From contig CAKZOB010000080.1 of NCBI GenBank assembly GCA_937135955.1, forward strand, positions 1-64,000: 64,000 bases of DNA, in the 5' to 3' direction. Below the pieces are notes generated by a model. That model saw only the letters and a program-made list of their open reading frames with translations. It was not told where the DNA came from and did not search any database. Of the stretch, positions 1 to 8,357 are shown one piece after another (the first letter of the stretch is position 1; every line of letters starts with the position of its first letter). A program made the position numbers and the translations under genes. This stretch comes from an uncultured Anaerolineales bacterium (GTDB lineage: Bacteria; Chloroflexota; Anaerolineae; Aggregatilineales; Aggregatilineaceae).

Positions 1-85
1 GTGAAAGGACATTGCTGTGGATAGTTCCCCACAGCGCGTGCGCTATTATAGCCGTGCCCCAGGGAAGCGTCAATGCTCGTTCTGT

Positions 86-181
86 GGGGGGTGCAAAATG
101 GGGGACACGCCCCGCGGGGCAAGTCGCGAGGAAGAGGGCTGCGGATTACGGCAGACTGTCTGACACATTTTGCACGCCCCC
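86..181 (-). repeat. Small inverted-repeat element, copy 1
   Basis: The right end (149-181) matches the segment 18770-18802, read on the opposite strand, at 30 of 33 positions. The shared core is CATTTTGCAC preceded by CTGnCTGACA. The left end (86-100) carries the same CATTTTGCAC core inverted, so the unit is bounded by inverted repeats. A perfect 12-bp palindrome GCCCCGCGGGGC lies inside at 109-120. Weaker similarity to copy 2 continues inward for some 40 bases. No coding capacity is apparent. It resembles a MITE or REP-like intergenic element; I do not recognise a named family. Confidence 0.6.
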
Positions 182-221
182 TGTTGGTTCGCTTAAGAAT
201 CGCCGTGCTCCGATGCTTCCA

Positions 222-230
222 TGCTATACT
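222..230 (+). promoter_or_regulatory. Probable ppk promoter (extended -10)
   Basis: TGCTATACT is an extended -10 element (TGn plus TATACT) about 70 bases upstream of the ppk start. No convincing -35 hexamer stands at 16-18 bp spacing, as is usual when an extended -10 is used. The leader up to the ATG at 301 holds a weak AGGA ribosome site. Confidence 0.45.
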
Positions 231-300
231 CTGAACAACATCGTTGTGCGTGGCGTAGGAGACCTGTCCTCAGACCGTCTTTGGCAGCAGGAAACATACT

Positions 301-2436
301 ATGGCGAAAGCAGTTGTTGGTGAAGAACAGCCCCAAGAAGTCAGTCTCGATCTGCGCGACCCCAAGCTATACATCAACCGCGAACTCAGTATGCTGGAGT
401 TCAACTATCGCGTGCTCGAAGAGGCGCTCGATCCAGGAATACCACTGCTGGAACGGGTGAAGTTCCTGGCCATTTTTGCCAACAACCTGGACGAATTCTT
501 CATGATCCGCGTTTCGGGGTTGCGCGAGCAGGTAGCTGCAGGCGTCACCGAAACGCCACCCGATGGTCTGACTCCAGCGCAACAACTGGCGGCGATTCGC
601 AAGCGGTTGTTGCCGATGCTCGAGGCCCAATATCGCTGTTTCCGCGAAGAGATCATCCCGCGCCTGCAGGAACACCATCTGGAGATTGTGCTCTTCCACG
701 ATCTACCAGAAGATCGCAAGGAAGCCTTGCGCCTGTTTTTTGAGAGCGAGGTCTTCCCTGTTCTGACGCCTCTCGCTGTTGATCCGGGACGACCGTTCCC
801 GCATATCTCGAATCTCAGTCTCAATCTGGCAGTGCTGCTGGAGGACCGTGCTCAACAACAGCACTTCGCCCGCCTCAAAGTGCCCCAGACGCTGCCTCGC
901 CTAGTGCCAGTGCACGATGTCATACAGCGTTACCTGGGCAAGCGCAGCGGCAAGCACCTGCAATTCGTCTTTCTGGAAGAGCTAATCGCCGCCAATCTCC
1001 TGGTGCTGTTCCCAGGTATGCGGATTTTGGAAGCGCATCCCTTCCGTGTCACGCGCAATGCCGACGTGGAGATTGAAGAGGACGAAGCGTCTGACCTGCT
1101 GGAGACGATTGAAGCGGGAGTGCGTCAGCGTCGCTTCGGGCGGGTGGTACGCCTGGAAGTGCAAGAGGACATGCCCCCGGCGTTGCTCGATTTGCTGAAA
1201 GCTCATCTGGGAGTCGAACGTTCTGAGATTTATCAACTACCCGGCCCTCTGGGTATGAGTCAGCTTTTCGAGCTGGCTGCTCTTGATATCCCCGCGCTCA
1301 AAGACCCACCCTTTGTGCCGGCGGTTCCAGAGATACTCGTCCGTCACGAAGACATCTTCGCAGCCATTCGCCAGCAGGACATTCTGCTGCATCATCCGTA
1401 TGACTCGTTCCTGCCCATTATCCAGTTCTTCCGGCAGGCAGCGTACGATCCACAAGTGCTGGCAATCAAGACGACCTTGTACCGGGTCGGCAGCAACTCA
1501 CCGATCGTGCACGCGTTGCTCGAAGCCCAGGAAAATGGCAAACAGGTGGCCGTGCTGGTGGAATTGAAAGCGCGCTTCGACGAAGAGAACAACATCGTCT
1601 GGGCGCGAAAGCTGGAGGCCCAGGGGGTGCACGTGGTGTATGGCCTGGTGGGTCTCAAGACTCATTGCAAGGTAGCGCTGGTCGTGCGGCGCGAAGAAGA
1701 CGGCCTGCGCCGCTACGTGCACCTGAGCACCGGCAACTATAACGCAACGACAGCCCGTATCTACACCGACCTGGGGCTGCTGACCTGTCGCCCCGACCTG
1801 GGCAGTGATGCCAGTGAGTTGTTTAACCGTCTCACCGGCTATGCGCCGGAGGCGAAATACCGTAAGTTGCTGGTCGCGCCGGAGTACTTGCGCGAACAAT
1901 TCGACCAGTTGCTGTGCCGGGAGATTGCGCACGCGCAGGCGGGGCGCGAGGCCCGGCTCATCCTCAAGATGAACGCTTTAGTGGATGCCCGCCTGATCCG
2001 GCGGTTGTATGAAGCCTCTATGGCCGGGGTGCGCGTGGATTTGCTGGTGCGAGGCATCTGCTGCCTGCGCCCCGGGTTGAAGGGGATCAGTGAGAACATC
2101 CGGGTTACCAGCGTAGTGGGGCGTTTCCTGGAGCACACGCGCATCTACTACTTCGCCAACGGCGGACAACCGGAAATCTACATGGGCAGCGCTGACCTGA
2201 TGCCGCGCAATCTCGATCGTCGCGTTGAGACGGTGTTCCCTGTGGAGGACGAAGCCCTCAAGATACGGCTACTTGACGAGATTCTGCGCATCTCCATGAT
2301 GGACAATGTAAAAGCGCGCGAACTGCAGCCCGACGGGACCTACAAACGATTGCGTCCAGCCAAAGGCGAACCCGCCATTGACAGCCAGGCCTGGTTCATG
2401 GAAAAGGCGCGCGCCGGTTACTCGTCTTCGGGGTAG
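301..2436 (+). CDS. ppk: Polyphosphate kinase 1
   Basis: This is PPK1, which reversibly polymerises the gamma-phosphate of ATP into polyphosphate. The 711-residue length is typical, and all domains appear present: N-terminal helical domain (motif LSMLEFNYRVLEEA near residues 30-45), head domain, and two C-terminal phospholipase-D-like domains. The two conserved histidines fall in KTHCK (His455, equivalent to the autophosphorylated His435 of E. coli) and YVHLSTGNYN (His474, equivalent to His454), with the expected 19-residue spacing. The ATG at 301 is used because the conserved N-terminus follows directly. The last 19 bases overlap the 3' end of convergent comEC. Polyphosphate is linked to stress response and phosphate storage; no exopolyphosphatase is visible nearby. 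Confidence 0.96.
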   Translation: MAKAVVGEEQPQEVSLDLRDPKLYINRELSMLEFNYRVLEEALDPGIPLLERVKFLAIFANNLDEFFMIRVSGLREQVAAGVTETPPDGLTPAQQLAAIRKRLLPMLEAQYRCFREEIIPRLQEHHLEIVLFHDLPEDRKEALRLFFESEVFPVLTPLAVDPGRPFPHISNLSLNLAVLLEDRAQQQHFARLKVPQTLPRLVPVHDVIQRYLGKRSGKHLQFVFLEELIAANLLVLFPGMRILEAHPFRVTRNADVEIEEDEASDLLETIEAGVRQRRFGRVVRLEVQEDMPPALLDLLKAHLGVERSEIYQLPGPLGMSQLFELAALDIPALKDPPFVPAVPEILVRHEDIFAAIRQQDILLHHPYDSFLPIIQFFRQAAYDPQVLAIKTTLYRVGSNSPIVHALLEAQENGKQVAVLVELKARFDEENNIVWARKLEAQGVHVVYGLVGLKTHCKVALVVRREEDGLRRYVHLSTGNYNATTARIYTDLGLLTCRPDLGSDASELFNRLTGYAPEAKYRKLLVAPEYLREQFDQLLCREIAHAQAGREARLILKMNALVDARLIRRLYEASMAGVRVDLLVRGICCLRPGLKGISENIRVTSVVGRFLEHTRIYYFANGGQPEIYMGSADLMPRNLDRRVETVFPVEDEALKIRLLDEILRISMMDNVKARELQPDGTYKRLRPAKGEPAIDSQAWFMEKARAGYSSSG

Positions 2437-4781
2437 ACACGCAACGTATCTCCCTCAACGACCATCTCTATTGTGCCCTGGCGATCGGTGCGGAAGAGCT
2501 GCACGGAGCCAAGTTGTTGCAACCGTTCCAACGTTTCAGTCGCAGGAAAACCGTCGCGTTCGGCCATCACCACTGCTATCTGGGGCGACACGGCGGCTAG
2601 GAACGTTGGAGGGTTCGCCTGATCAGCACCGTGTGACGGCAACACAGCGACCGTGCTGCCCAGATAGTGCCCCGACGCCAGCAATGCCTCAACTGCCTGT
2701 GCGGACAGCCGTGGCATGACCAGAAACGAAGCGTTCCCATAGCTGATCTTCAGGACCAAACCAATCTCTTCAGCCCTGGCCCCTGGTTGTGAAGGGTAGG
2801 GGGAAAAGAGCACTTCGAGATGCACGCCATCGTCTGTTTCGATCTGCTGTCCGGCGACCAATGTGATTCGGGAAACGTGCTTTCTGTCAAGCAGCGCAAT
2901 CAGGGTTTGATAGGCGGAATCCGCGCTTTCCTGAGCACTGGTGGCGACCAGAGTGACTTCGTAGTCTTCCAGCAACGCTGGCAGAGCGCCGATGGCTGAC
3001 GACACGGGTTGAGTCGCGATGACCAGATCAAGGGTACGATCCCAGGCAGGGAGCGCATCCCCGATTTCCTGTCGGAGACGACTCGGATTGGGGCCACCGT
3101 CCACCAGAATATGTGCGCCGCGTGGGGTCTGAAGCAGCACTGCATGGCCGTGCCCTACGTCCAGAAACCACACATGCAGTCTGTCATCGGGTTGCGTCAG
3201 AGCGACGTACCAGACGACAGTCAGTACAAGAAGTGCTGCCAACAGCACGGTGACGGTGCTCAGTTGATGGTGAAGGCGTCTCCACAGTTCAGCGCGATCC
3301 TCTGGATGTTGCAGCTTCAGCCAGCCCAGTCCGAATAGCAGCATGTAGAAACCCCATACGACCGAAGAGGATAGATGCGTCTCCACCGCAGCCCAGGGAA
3401 AACTCGCCAGCCAGCGCGCGATCTCTAGCGTGTATGTCAGCGGCAACCATACTGCCCAGGATACCAGCCAGCCCAGGGGAAAGGCAAGCAAACCGGCTAT
3501 GAGCGCGAGCCAGCCCAGCATCATGACCCAGGGCTGCGCGGGGACGATCAGCGCATTGGCCAGCAACGATACCAGCGAGAGCTGCCCGAAATAGAGTATG
3601 GCCAGAGGAGTAGTCGTCACCTGGGCGGCCAGACTGACAGCAACCGGTTCGGAAAGCCAGGACGCCACCTTTCGCGCCGAGTGTCGCGACAGTAGTCGTG
3701 TCAGCAGATTCTCCAGCCCTTTGGTGAATACCTCACCGAAAAGCACCAGCCCGGCAGTTGCTGCCACGCTCAACTGAAAGCCCGCGTCCCACAGCAACCC
3801 TGGATTCCAGGCGGACATGGCCCACACCGCGAACGCCAGTGACGTGAGTCCATGTGCTTTGCGACCGGTCTGCGCGGCGAACATGACCAGACAGCCCATG
3901 ATTCCCGCGCGCATCACCGTGGGATCGGCACCGACGAAGAGCGCATACCCTGCGACCCCGAACACGGTCAGCAGACGTGCTCGACGTATGCCGAGGGCAG
4001 GGGTCAGCAGATTGAGTAGCACCCTGATGACGATGATGATGTTTGCGCCAGAGATGGCGATGATATGAGCGGTGCCAGTGCGGTTGAATGCCTCACGGAC
4101 TTCTGCCGGCAGTTCAGCATCAAGTCCCAACAAAATGCCGGACAGCAGAGGGGCCTGCGGACTGGGCAGCAGGCGGGCGATTGTCTCATGCGCCCGATCG
4201 CGCAGATCGTAAAGTGCCTGATACCAGATGGGCGCATCCTGGCGTTTGAGCAGATCGACGCGAGCATAGCGCACCAGAGCGTAGACCCCGCGTCGGGCCA
4301 GGTAGTCGCGGTAGGAGAAGGTGTCGAATTCGGGAGGGGTCAGCAGTTCACCATATACACGTATCCGATCACCGTAGGTGTAGCTCCCATAACGCGGAGC
4401 CTGGACCAACACCAGCCCCTTGATGTGGATTGGCCCGCCGGTAGTCTCCAGATATTCAACAGAAACCGTCAGGTTCACGTGAGTGTCACGCACATCTGGT
4501 GTGCGCACAATCTTTCCGACAAAGGCTTGGTTCCCCGTGCTCACGTAACGCGCGATGTGCGCACCGGGCAAGGGGCGCTGTGCCCACGCCTGGCGTGTCA
4601 CCCCGAAAGCAAAGGCGGCGAGCACGACCAGGGCAAGGCGAGTCGGACGGCGTGCCCTGAACAACCAGGCGACCAACAGGCTTACGCCGCCCAGCGCCAG
4701 CCAGACTGACCAGGCTGTTTGCCTGTCATAGGCGATGAGAATCCCCGCCACCCAGGCCGTCGTCAGATAAATCAGTGTCAC
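2418..4781 (-). CDS. comEC: ComEC/Rec2 competence channel protein with degenerate MBL domain
   Basis: ComEC forms the inner-membrane channel for single-stranded DNA uptake. The 787 residues show N-terminal membrane helices, an OB-like region near 80-180, the multi-pass Competence domain at about 210-480 (with HIIAISGANI near 239-248), and a C-terminal metallo-beta-lactamase-like domain from about 535. In that domain the opening FLDVGHGHA and LVDGG strands are kept, but the place of the HxHxDH metal motif reads TQPVSSA (590-596). The later Gly-Asp metal site reads FLVMPRL. The nuclease-like activity is therefore probably lost. The start is GTG, overlapping the cmk stop as GTGA, so the two are translationally coupled. 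The 3' end overlaps convergent ppk. Confidence 0.9.
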   Translation of the reverse strand: MTLIYLTTAWVAGILIAYDRQTAWSVWLALGGVSLLVAWLFRARRPTRLALVVLAAFAFGVTRQAWAQRPLPGAHIARYVSTGNQAFVGKIVRTPDVRDTHVNLTVSVEYLETTGGPIHIKGLVLVQAPRYGSYTYGDRIRVYGELLTPPEFDTFSYRDYLARRGVYALVRYARVDLLKRQDAPIWYQALYDLRDRAHETIARLLPSPQAPLLSGILLGLDAELPAEVREAFNRTGTAHIIAISGANIIIVIRVLLNLLTPALGIRRARLLTVFGVAGYALFVGADPTVMRAGIMGCLVMFAAQTGRKAHGLTSLAFAVWAMSAWNPGLLWDAGFQLSVAATAGLVLFGEVFTKGLENLLTRLLSRHSARKVASWLSEPVAVSLAAQVTTTPLAILYFGQLSLVSLLANALIVPAQPWVMMLGWLALIAGLLAFPLGWLVSWAVWLPLTYTLEIARWLASFPWAAVETHLSSSVVWGFYMLLFGLGWLKLQHPEDRAELWRRLHHQLSTVTVLLAALLVLTVVWYVALTQPDDRLHVWFLDVGHGHAVLLQTPRGAHILVDGGPNPSRLRQEIGDALPAWDRTLDLVIATQPVSSAIGALPALLEDYEVTLVATSAQESADSAYQTLIALLDRKHVSRITLVAGQQIETDDGVHLEVLFSPYPSQPGARAEEIGLVLKISYGNASFLVMPRLSAQAVEALLASGHYLGSTVAVLPSHGADQANPPTFLAAVSPQIAVVMAERDGFPATETLERLQQLGSVQLFRTDRQGTIEMVVEGDTLRVYPEDE

Positions 4782-5503
4782 GGGGCAGTGCCCTTGTCGT
4801 CAGCCGGATGTTGATGCTGTCGTTCCCAGGCCAGCACGATCTGACATGCCGCTTCTATCGCTTCGTCTAGCGACAGCAATGTAGTGTCCAGGTATACCGC
4901 GTCGGGAGCGCGGAGCAGGGGGGCGACTTCGCGCTGACTATCGGTGGTGTCGCGCTGCCGCAGGCCCTCGTAAATGACCCCCAGATCAGCTTCTTCCCCA
5001 GCCTGAAGGCGCTGCCTATAGCGCCGCTCGGCGCGTTGTTCCAGCGCCGCATCAATGTAGATTTTGAGATCGGCGTCGGGCAAGACCACCGTTCCGATGT
5101 CTCGACCAGCCATGATCACGCCGCCACGTGCTGCCAGCGCACGCTGAGCAGCCAGCATCGCCTGCCGCACACCCGGATTGGCGGCAACGACCGACACGTG
5201 TGCGTCAACTTCCGGCGAATGAATTTGCCAGGTAATGTCCTCCCCATTCACCAGCAGCGTATACTGGCGACCGTCGTCGCGCAAGTCGCCCGACAGATCG
5301 ATTGCCGTAGCGCGGGCCAGGGCAGCGACGCGCTCCGCATCGGCGGGATCGATTCCCTGGCGCAACGCCAGTAAGGTGATAGCCCGATAGAAAGCGCCGG
5401 TGTCTACGAAGAGATACCCCAATCTCTGCGCGACAGCGAACGATACGCTACTCTTGCCCGATCCCGCCGGGCCGTCAACAGCGATAGTGCGCGGTAGCCC
5501 CAA
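4778..5503 (-). CDS. cmk: Cytidylate kinase
   Basis: CMK phosphorylates CMP and dCMP using ATP in pyrimidine nucleotide recycling. The P-loop GPAGSGKSS stands close to the N-terminus, followed by the VDTGAFYRA region, MAGRDIGTVVLP, and the RQRLQAG and RDTTDS segments of the lid; all are family hallmarks. I take the start as TTG at 5503 (241 residues), because a good AGGAG ribosome site lies 9 bases upstream and the P-loop then sits about 9 residues in, as in other CMKs. A longer reading from 5614 would add 37 unconserved residues. The gene is first in a cmk-comEC pair joined by a GTGA overlap. A promoter-like TTCGCC-N17-TATAGT lies at 5546-5574. Confidence 0.93.
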   Translation of the reverse strand: MGLPRTIAVDGPAGSGKSSVSFAVAQRLGYLFVDTGAFYRAITLLALRQGIDPADAERVAALARATAIDLSGDLRDDGRQYTLLVNGEDITWQIHSPEVDAHVSVVAANPGVRQAMLAAQRALAARGGVIMAGRDIGTVVLPDADLKIYIDAALEQRAERRYRQRLQAGEEADLGVIYEGLRQRDTTDSQREVAPLLRAPDAVYLDTTLLSLDEAIEAACQIVLAWERQHQHPADDKGTAP

Positions 5504-5545
5504 AGCAACTCTCTCCTGATACAGTGCAGGCTGCCAACGGCCACA

Positions 5546-5574
5546 ACTATAGCGCAACGTTGAGGGATGGCGAA
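5546..5574 (-). promoter_or_regulatory. Possible cmk-comEC promoter
   Basis: On the minus strand TTCGCC (5574-5569) is followed after 17 bases by TATAGT (5551-5546), about 42 bases before the chosen TTG start of cmk. The hexamers match consensus only partly. Confidence 0.35.
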
Positions 5575-5621
5575 CCCCTTTTTGCAGATCGGCCCAGACT
5601 GGCGGCGCTCGCACCTCACGA

Positions 5622-5651
5622 TTGCGACAGAGTCGCTCTCTTGGTTACAAT
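5622..5651 (+). promoter_or_regulatory. Promoter of a probably leaderless GNAT transcript
   Basis: TTGCGA (5622-5627), 18 bases, then TACAAT (5646-5651). The ATG of the next gene begins only 6 bases after the -10 box, which is where transcription would start. The mRNA would thus begin at or next to the start codon, without a ribosome-binding site. Confidence 0.55.
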
Positions 5652-5657
5652 GCAAGC

Positions 5658-6215
5658 ATGAAAACGACAGGGCGCAATCAGTTTATTGTGCGTGTTCTGC
5701 AGTCCGAAGCCGACCTGCTTGAGTGTCTGGCACTGGATCACTCGTACCAGACTGAGCAGGTCTGGCAAATGGACTTGCGCGAAGACCGAGGCGAAATCGT
5801 AGTGCGCTTGCGGCCCGTTTGCCTGCCACGTACTGTGCTGGTGGAGTATCCGCGTGACGTTACTGCTCTGGCACAGCTATGGAAACGGCGAGATTGTTTC
5901 CTGGTAGCAGAAGCGCAAGGGATCATCCTCGGCTATGTGAACGTGCGCGTCACACCTGCGGAAAAGTCCGCCTGGATCGAAGACCTGGTAGTCGGTGCGC
6001 CGTTTCGCCGTCACCGGATCGGAACCGCGCTGCTGGAACAGGCTGCAGAGCATGTCATGGAACGAGGTGTGCAGAGGTTGACCCTGGCCGTGCAGACCAA
6101 GAATTATCCGGCGATCGCTTTCGCCCAGGCCAATGGCTTTGTCTTCTGCGGCTACAACGATCACTATTACGCCAACAGCGATATCGCTCTTTTCTTCGGC
6201 AAGAGCCTGCGCTGA
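5658..6215 (+). CDS. GNAT family N-acetyltransferase
   Basis: A member of the GCN5-related acetyltransferases, which move an acetyl group from acetyl-CoA to an amine. The C-terminal half shows the fold: acceptor strand WIEDLVVGAPFR, the acetyl-CoA pyrophosphate loop RRHRIGTALL (motif A), and motif B ending in FAQANGFVFCGYNDHYY. The substrate cannot be told from sequence; the N-terminal 70 residues are not distinctive. The start at 5658 (185 residues) is preferred over 5622 because the latter coincides with the -35 box of the apparent promoter. The next gene begins 24 bases downstream, so both may share a transcript. Confidence 0.85.
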   Translation: MKTTGRNQFIVRVLQSEADLLECLALDHSYQTEQVWQMDLREDRGEIVVRLRPVCLPRTVLVEYPRDVTALAQLWKRRDCFLVAEAQGIILGYVNVRVTPAEKSAWIEDLVVGAPFRRHRIGTALLEQAAEHVMERGVQRLTLAVQTKNYPAIAFAQANGFVFCGYNDHYYANSDIALFFGKSLR

Positions 6216-6239
6216 TACCTGGCAGGTACGGTGGGGGAC

Positions 6240-8243
6240 ATGACATCCGACGAATTGATCGCCCTCTTGCAGTTGATCAGTGAGACGCTAGCGGCCACGA
6301 TCGTGATCGTGGCAGTGTCCATTTTACTGTACAATCTGGCCCGTAATACGCGCGATCGGGTGACGCGGACTTCCAGTCTGGTTCTGCTGTGCGTCATCTT
6401 CGTCTATGTGGGCGACGTGTTCATCGCCCTGGAACCGGACAAGACCTACCTGGATACGTGGCTGCGGTTTCAGTGGGTCGGCATCGCTTTTGTGCCGGCG
6501 ACGCTCTTGCATCTATCCGATGCGTTGCTGGCGACCACGGGACGCCCCTCGCGAGGGCGACGGCGCGCTGTGATACGCCTGGCCTATGTGCTCAGCGCAG
6601 TGTTAACCTGGCTGGCCGCGTTCACCGATTCCGTCATCGTCGGCCCTGCCTCGCCAGACCTGCCGCACATGAAGGCCGGGCCTGTGTTCCCGCTCTATGT
6701 AGCATACCTGATCGCTGCCGCTGTGCTGTCCATCGTTAACGTGGTACGTGCCCGGCAGCGCTGCCTGACCCGCTATACACGGCGGCGTATGACGTATCTG
6801 CTCTCCGTGTTCCTGACGCCAGCCTGGGGCATCTTTCCTTATTCGTTGCTGGGACGGCTCGGCTCCGAACAGGATGTCCCGCTGCTGGTCGTCATCAACC
6901 TGGCCAATTTGGTCGTGATGCTCATGCTGATCTTCATGGCGTATCCTCTGTCCTTCTTCGGCTCGGAGCGTCCCGACCGGGTAGTAAAGTCGCAACTGGT
7001 GGAATTCATGCTGCGCGGACCATTCACTGGCGCGGCAGTGCTGGCGGTCATTCTGTTCGTGCCACGTGCTTCGAACGTGCTCGGCCTGGATGGCGACGCC
7101 ATCATGCCATTCTTCGCCGTTGCCACAGTGCTGTTCCTGCAATGGTCTATCACGCTGATTCTGCCTTGGCTGCAACGCTGGCTGATCTATACGGAAGACC
7201 AGCAGAAAGCTCAGTGGATTCAACGCCTGAGCGAGCGTCTGCTCACGCAGGCCGACGCCGCACAGTTGCTGGAGTCGATCCTGGCGGCCATCTGCGACAA
7301 CTTGCGCGTGCCGACCGCTTTTGTGGCTCGCGTCGAGCCAGACGGCGCGCAACTTGTGCAGGTTGTGGGCGACCTGGCACCGTCCAGCGAGGCGCTGGCC
7401 TCACCAGAGCTATCAAATATCGTGGCAGAGGGTGAACAGGAAGACAGCGCTGGGTTGCCGCGCTATGGCTCGATCTATCTGTGGCGCTCCTATTGGCTGA
7501 TCCCTCTGCGTCGCACCTATCAGGCCGAGGATGGGCCGCGCTCCTCTTTGATCGGCGTGCTAGGCATCTGGGCGCGCGCTCCGCAACCCGACCTCGATCC
7601 CGAAGAACGGATGGTACTGAGCGCGCTGACCAGACAGGCAGCGCGAGTCCTGGAAGGAGTGCAGCAACAGTCCGAGGTATTCGTTATCCTGGAAGGGCTA
7701 GCCTCGCAAATGGAATTCATGCAACAACTACGAGGGCAATCGCGCTACGGCCACGTGAAGGCACTGCCCGAACCGGATAGCAGCCCCATCTCTACGCCGG
7801 AATTCCAGAACATGGTGCGCGATGCCCTGCGCGATTACTGGGGTGGCCCCAAGTTGACCGAAAGTGAGCTGCTCAAGCTCAATGTGGTGTGGAAGGAGAT
7901 GGAACAGAACCAGGAGCGAAATCCTGTTCGTGCGCTGCGCACAGTGCTGGCCCAGGCGATAGAGAATCTCCGCCCCGAAGGTGAGCGTAACCTGACTACC
8001 ACGGAATGGATTCTCTACAACATTCTGGAAATGCGCTTCCTGCAGGGACGCAAAGTACGTGATGTAGCGCTGCGTCTGGCTATGAGCGAGTCTGATCTGT
8101 ACCGCAAGCAGCGCATCGCCATCGAAGAGGTAGCGCGGCAGATCGAGGCGATGGAGCGGCAGGCTATTGCCGAACGCCGCCGTATCAACGGACTAAACGG
8201 CGGTGCTAGCTCGTTTGACAACGATTCACAGCCTTCACTATAA
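6240..8243 (+). CDS. Multi-pass membrane sensor with GAF-like region and C-terminal HTH
   Basis: About 667 residues. The first 300 hold roughly nine hydrophobic helices, resembling the 7TM N-terminal module of some sensor kinases. Residues of about 320-490 look like a GAF-type sensor region (AAQLLESILAAICDNL, then VLGIWARAP). The C-terminal third has no His-kinase box or ATPase motif. It ends instead in a segment like sigma-70 region 4 or a LuxR-type helix-turn-helix (VRDVALRLAMSESDLYRKQR, about 605-625). I infer a membrane-bound one-component regulator or a protein-interaction scaffold. An alternative GTG start lies 9 bases earlier. The stop codon overlaps the -10 box of the next promoter. 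Confidence 0.6.
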   Translation: MTSDELIALLQLISETLAATIVIVAVSILLYNLARNTRDRVTRTSSLVLLCVIFVYVGDVFIALEPDKTYLDTWLRFQWVGIAFVPATLLHLSDALLATTGRPSRGRRRAVIRLAYVLSAVLTWLAAFTDSVIVGPASPDLPHMKAGPVFPLYVAYLIAAAVLSIVNVVRARQRCLTRYTRRRMTYLLSVFLTPAWGIFPYSLLGRLGSEQDVPLLVVINLANLVVMLMLIFMAYPLSFFGSERPDRVVKSQLVEFMLRGPFTGAAVLAVILFVPRASNVLGLDGDAIMPFFAVATVLFLQWSITLILPWLQRWLIYTEDQQKAQWIQRLSERLLTQADAAQLLESILAAICDNLRVPTAFVARVEPDGAQLVQVVGDLAPSSEALASPELSNIVAEGEQEDSAGLPRYGSIYLWRSYWLIPLRRTYQAEDGPRSSLIGVLGIWARAPQPDLDPEERMVLSALTRQAARVLEGVQQQSEVFVILEGLASQMEFMQQLRGQSRYGHVKALPEPDSSPISTPEFQNMVRDALRDYWGGPKLTESELLKLNVVWKEMEQNQERNPVRALRTVLAQAIENLRPEGERNLTTTEWILYNILEMRFLQGRKVRDVALRLAMSESDLYRKQRIAIEEVARQIEAMERQAIAERRRINGLNGGASSFDNDSQPSL

Positions 8244-8244
8244 T
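8215..8244 (+). promoter_or_regulatory. Strong promoter of the S1-domain gene
   Basis: TTGACA (8215-8220), 18 bases, TATAAT (8239-8244). Both boxes match the sigma-70 consensus exactly. The -10 box overlaps the stop codon of the preceding gene. A leader of roughly 105 nucleotides follows before the S1-gene ATG; I see no clear riboswitch in it. Confidence 0.8.
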
Positions 8245-8357
8245 GAGCACGCTTCGAGTGGTGACTGTGCGATTATTACAGAATTAGCGTAACCGTCGCT
8301 GCCGCTAGTAGTCTCTTTGGCTCGTTGAACAAGTGTTGAAAGCAGGTGGAGAAGAAG

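Noticed and set aside
14-35. Hairpin GCTGTGG/CCACAGC including a DnaA-box-like TGTGGATAG.
   Set aside because: Single near-match only, no cluster of boxes, no dnaA or dnaN nearby; not enough to propose an origin.
12-460. Short frames in the ppk upstream region.
   Set aside because: They cover the repeat element and the promoter and have no coding signature.
4065-4709. 214-codon plus-strand frame.
   Set aside because: Antisense to comEC; no recognisable features.
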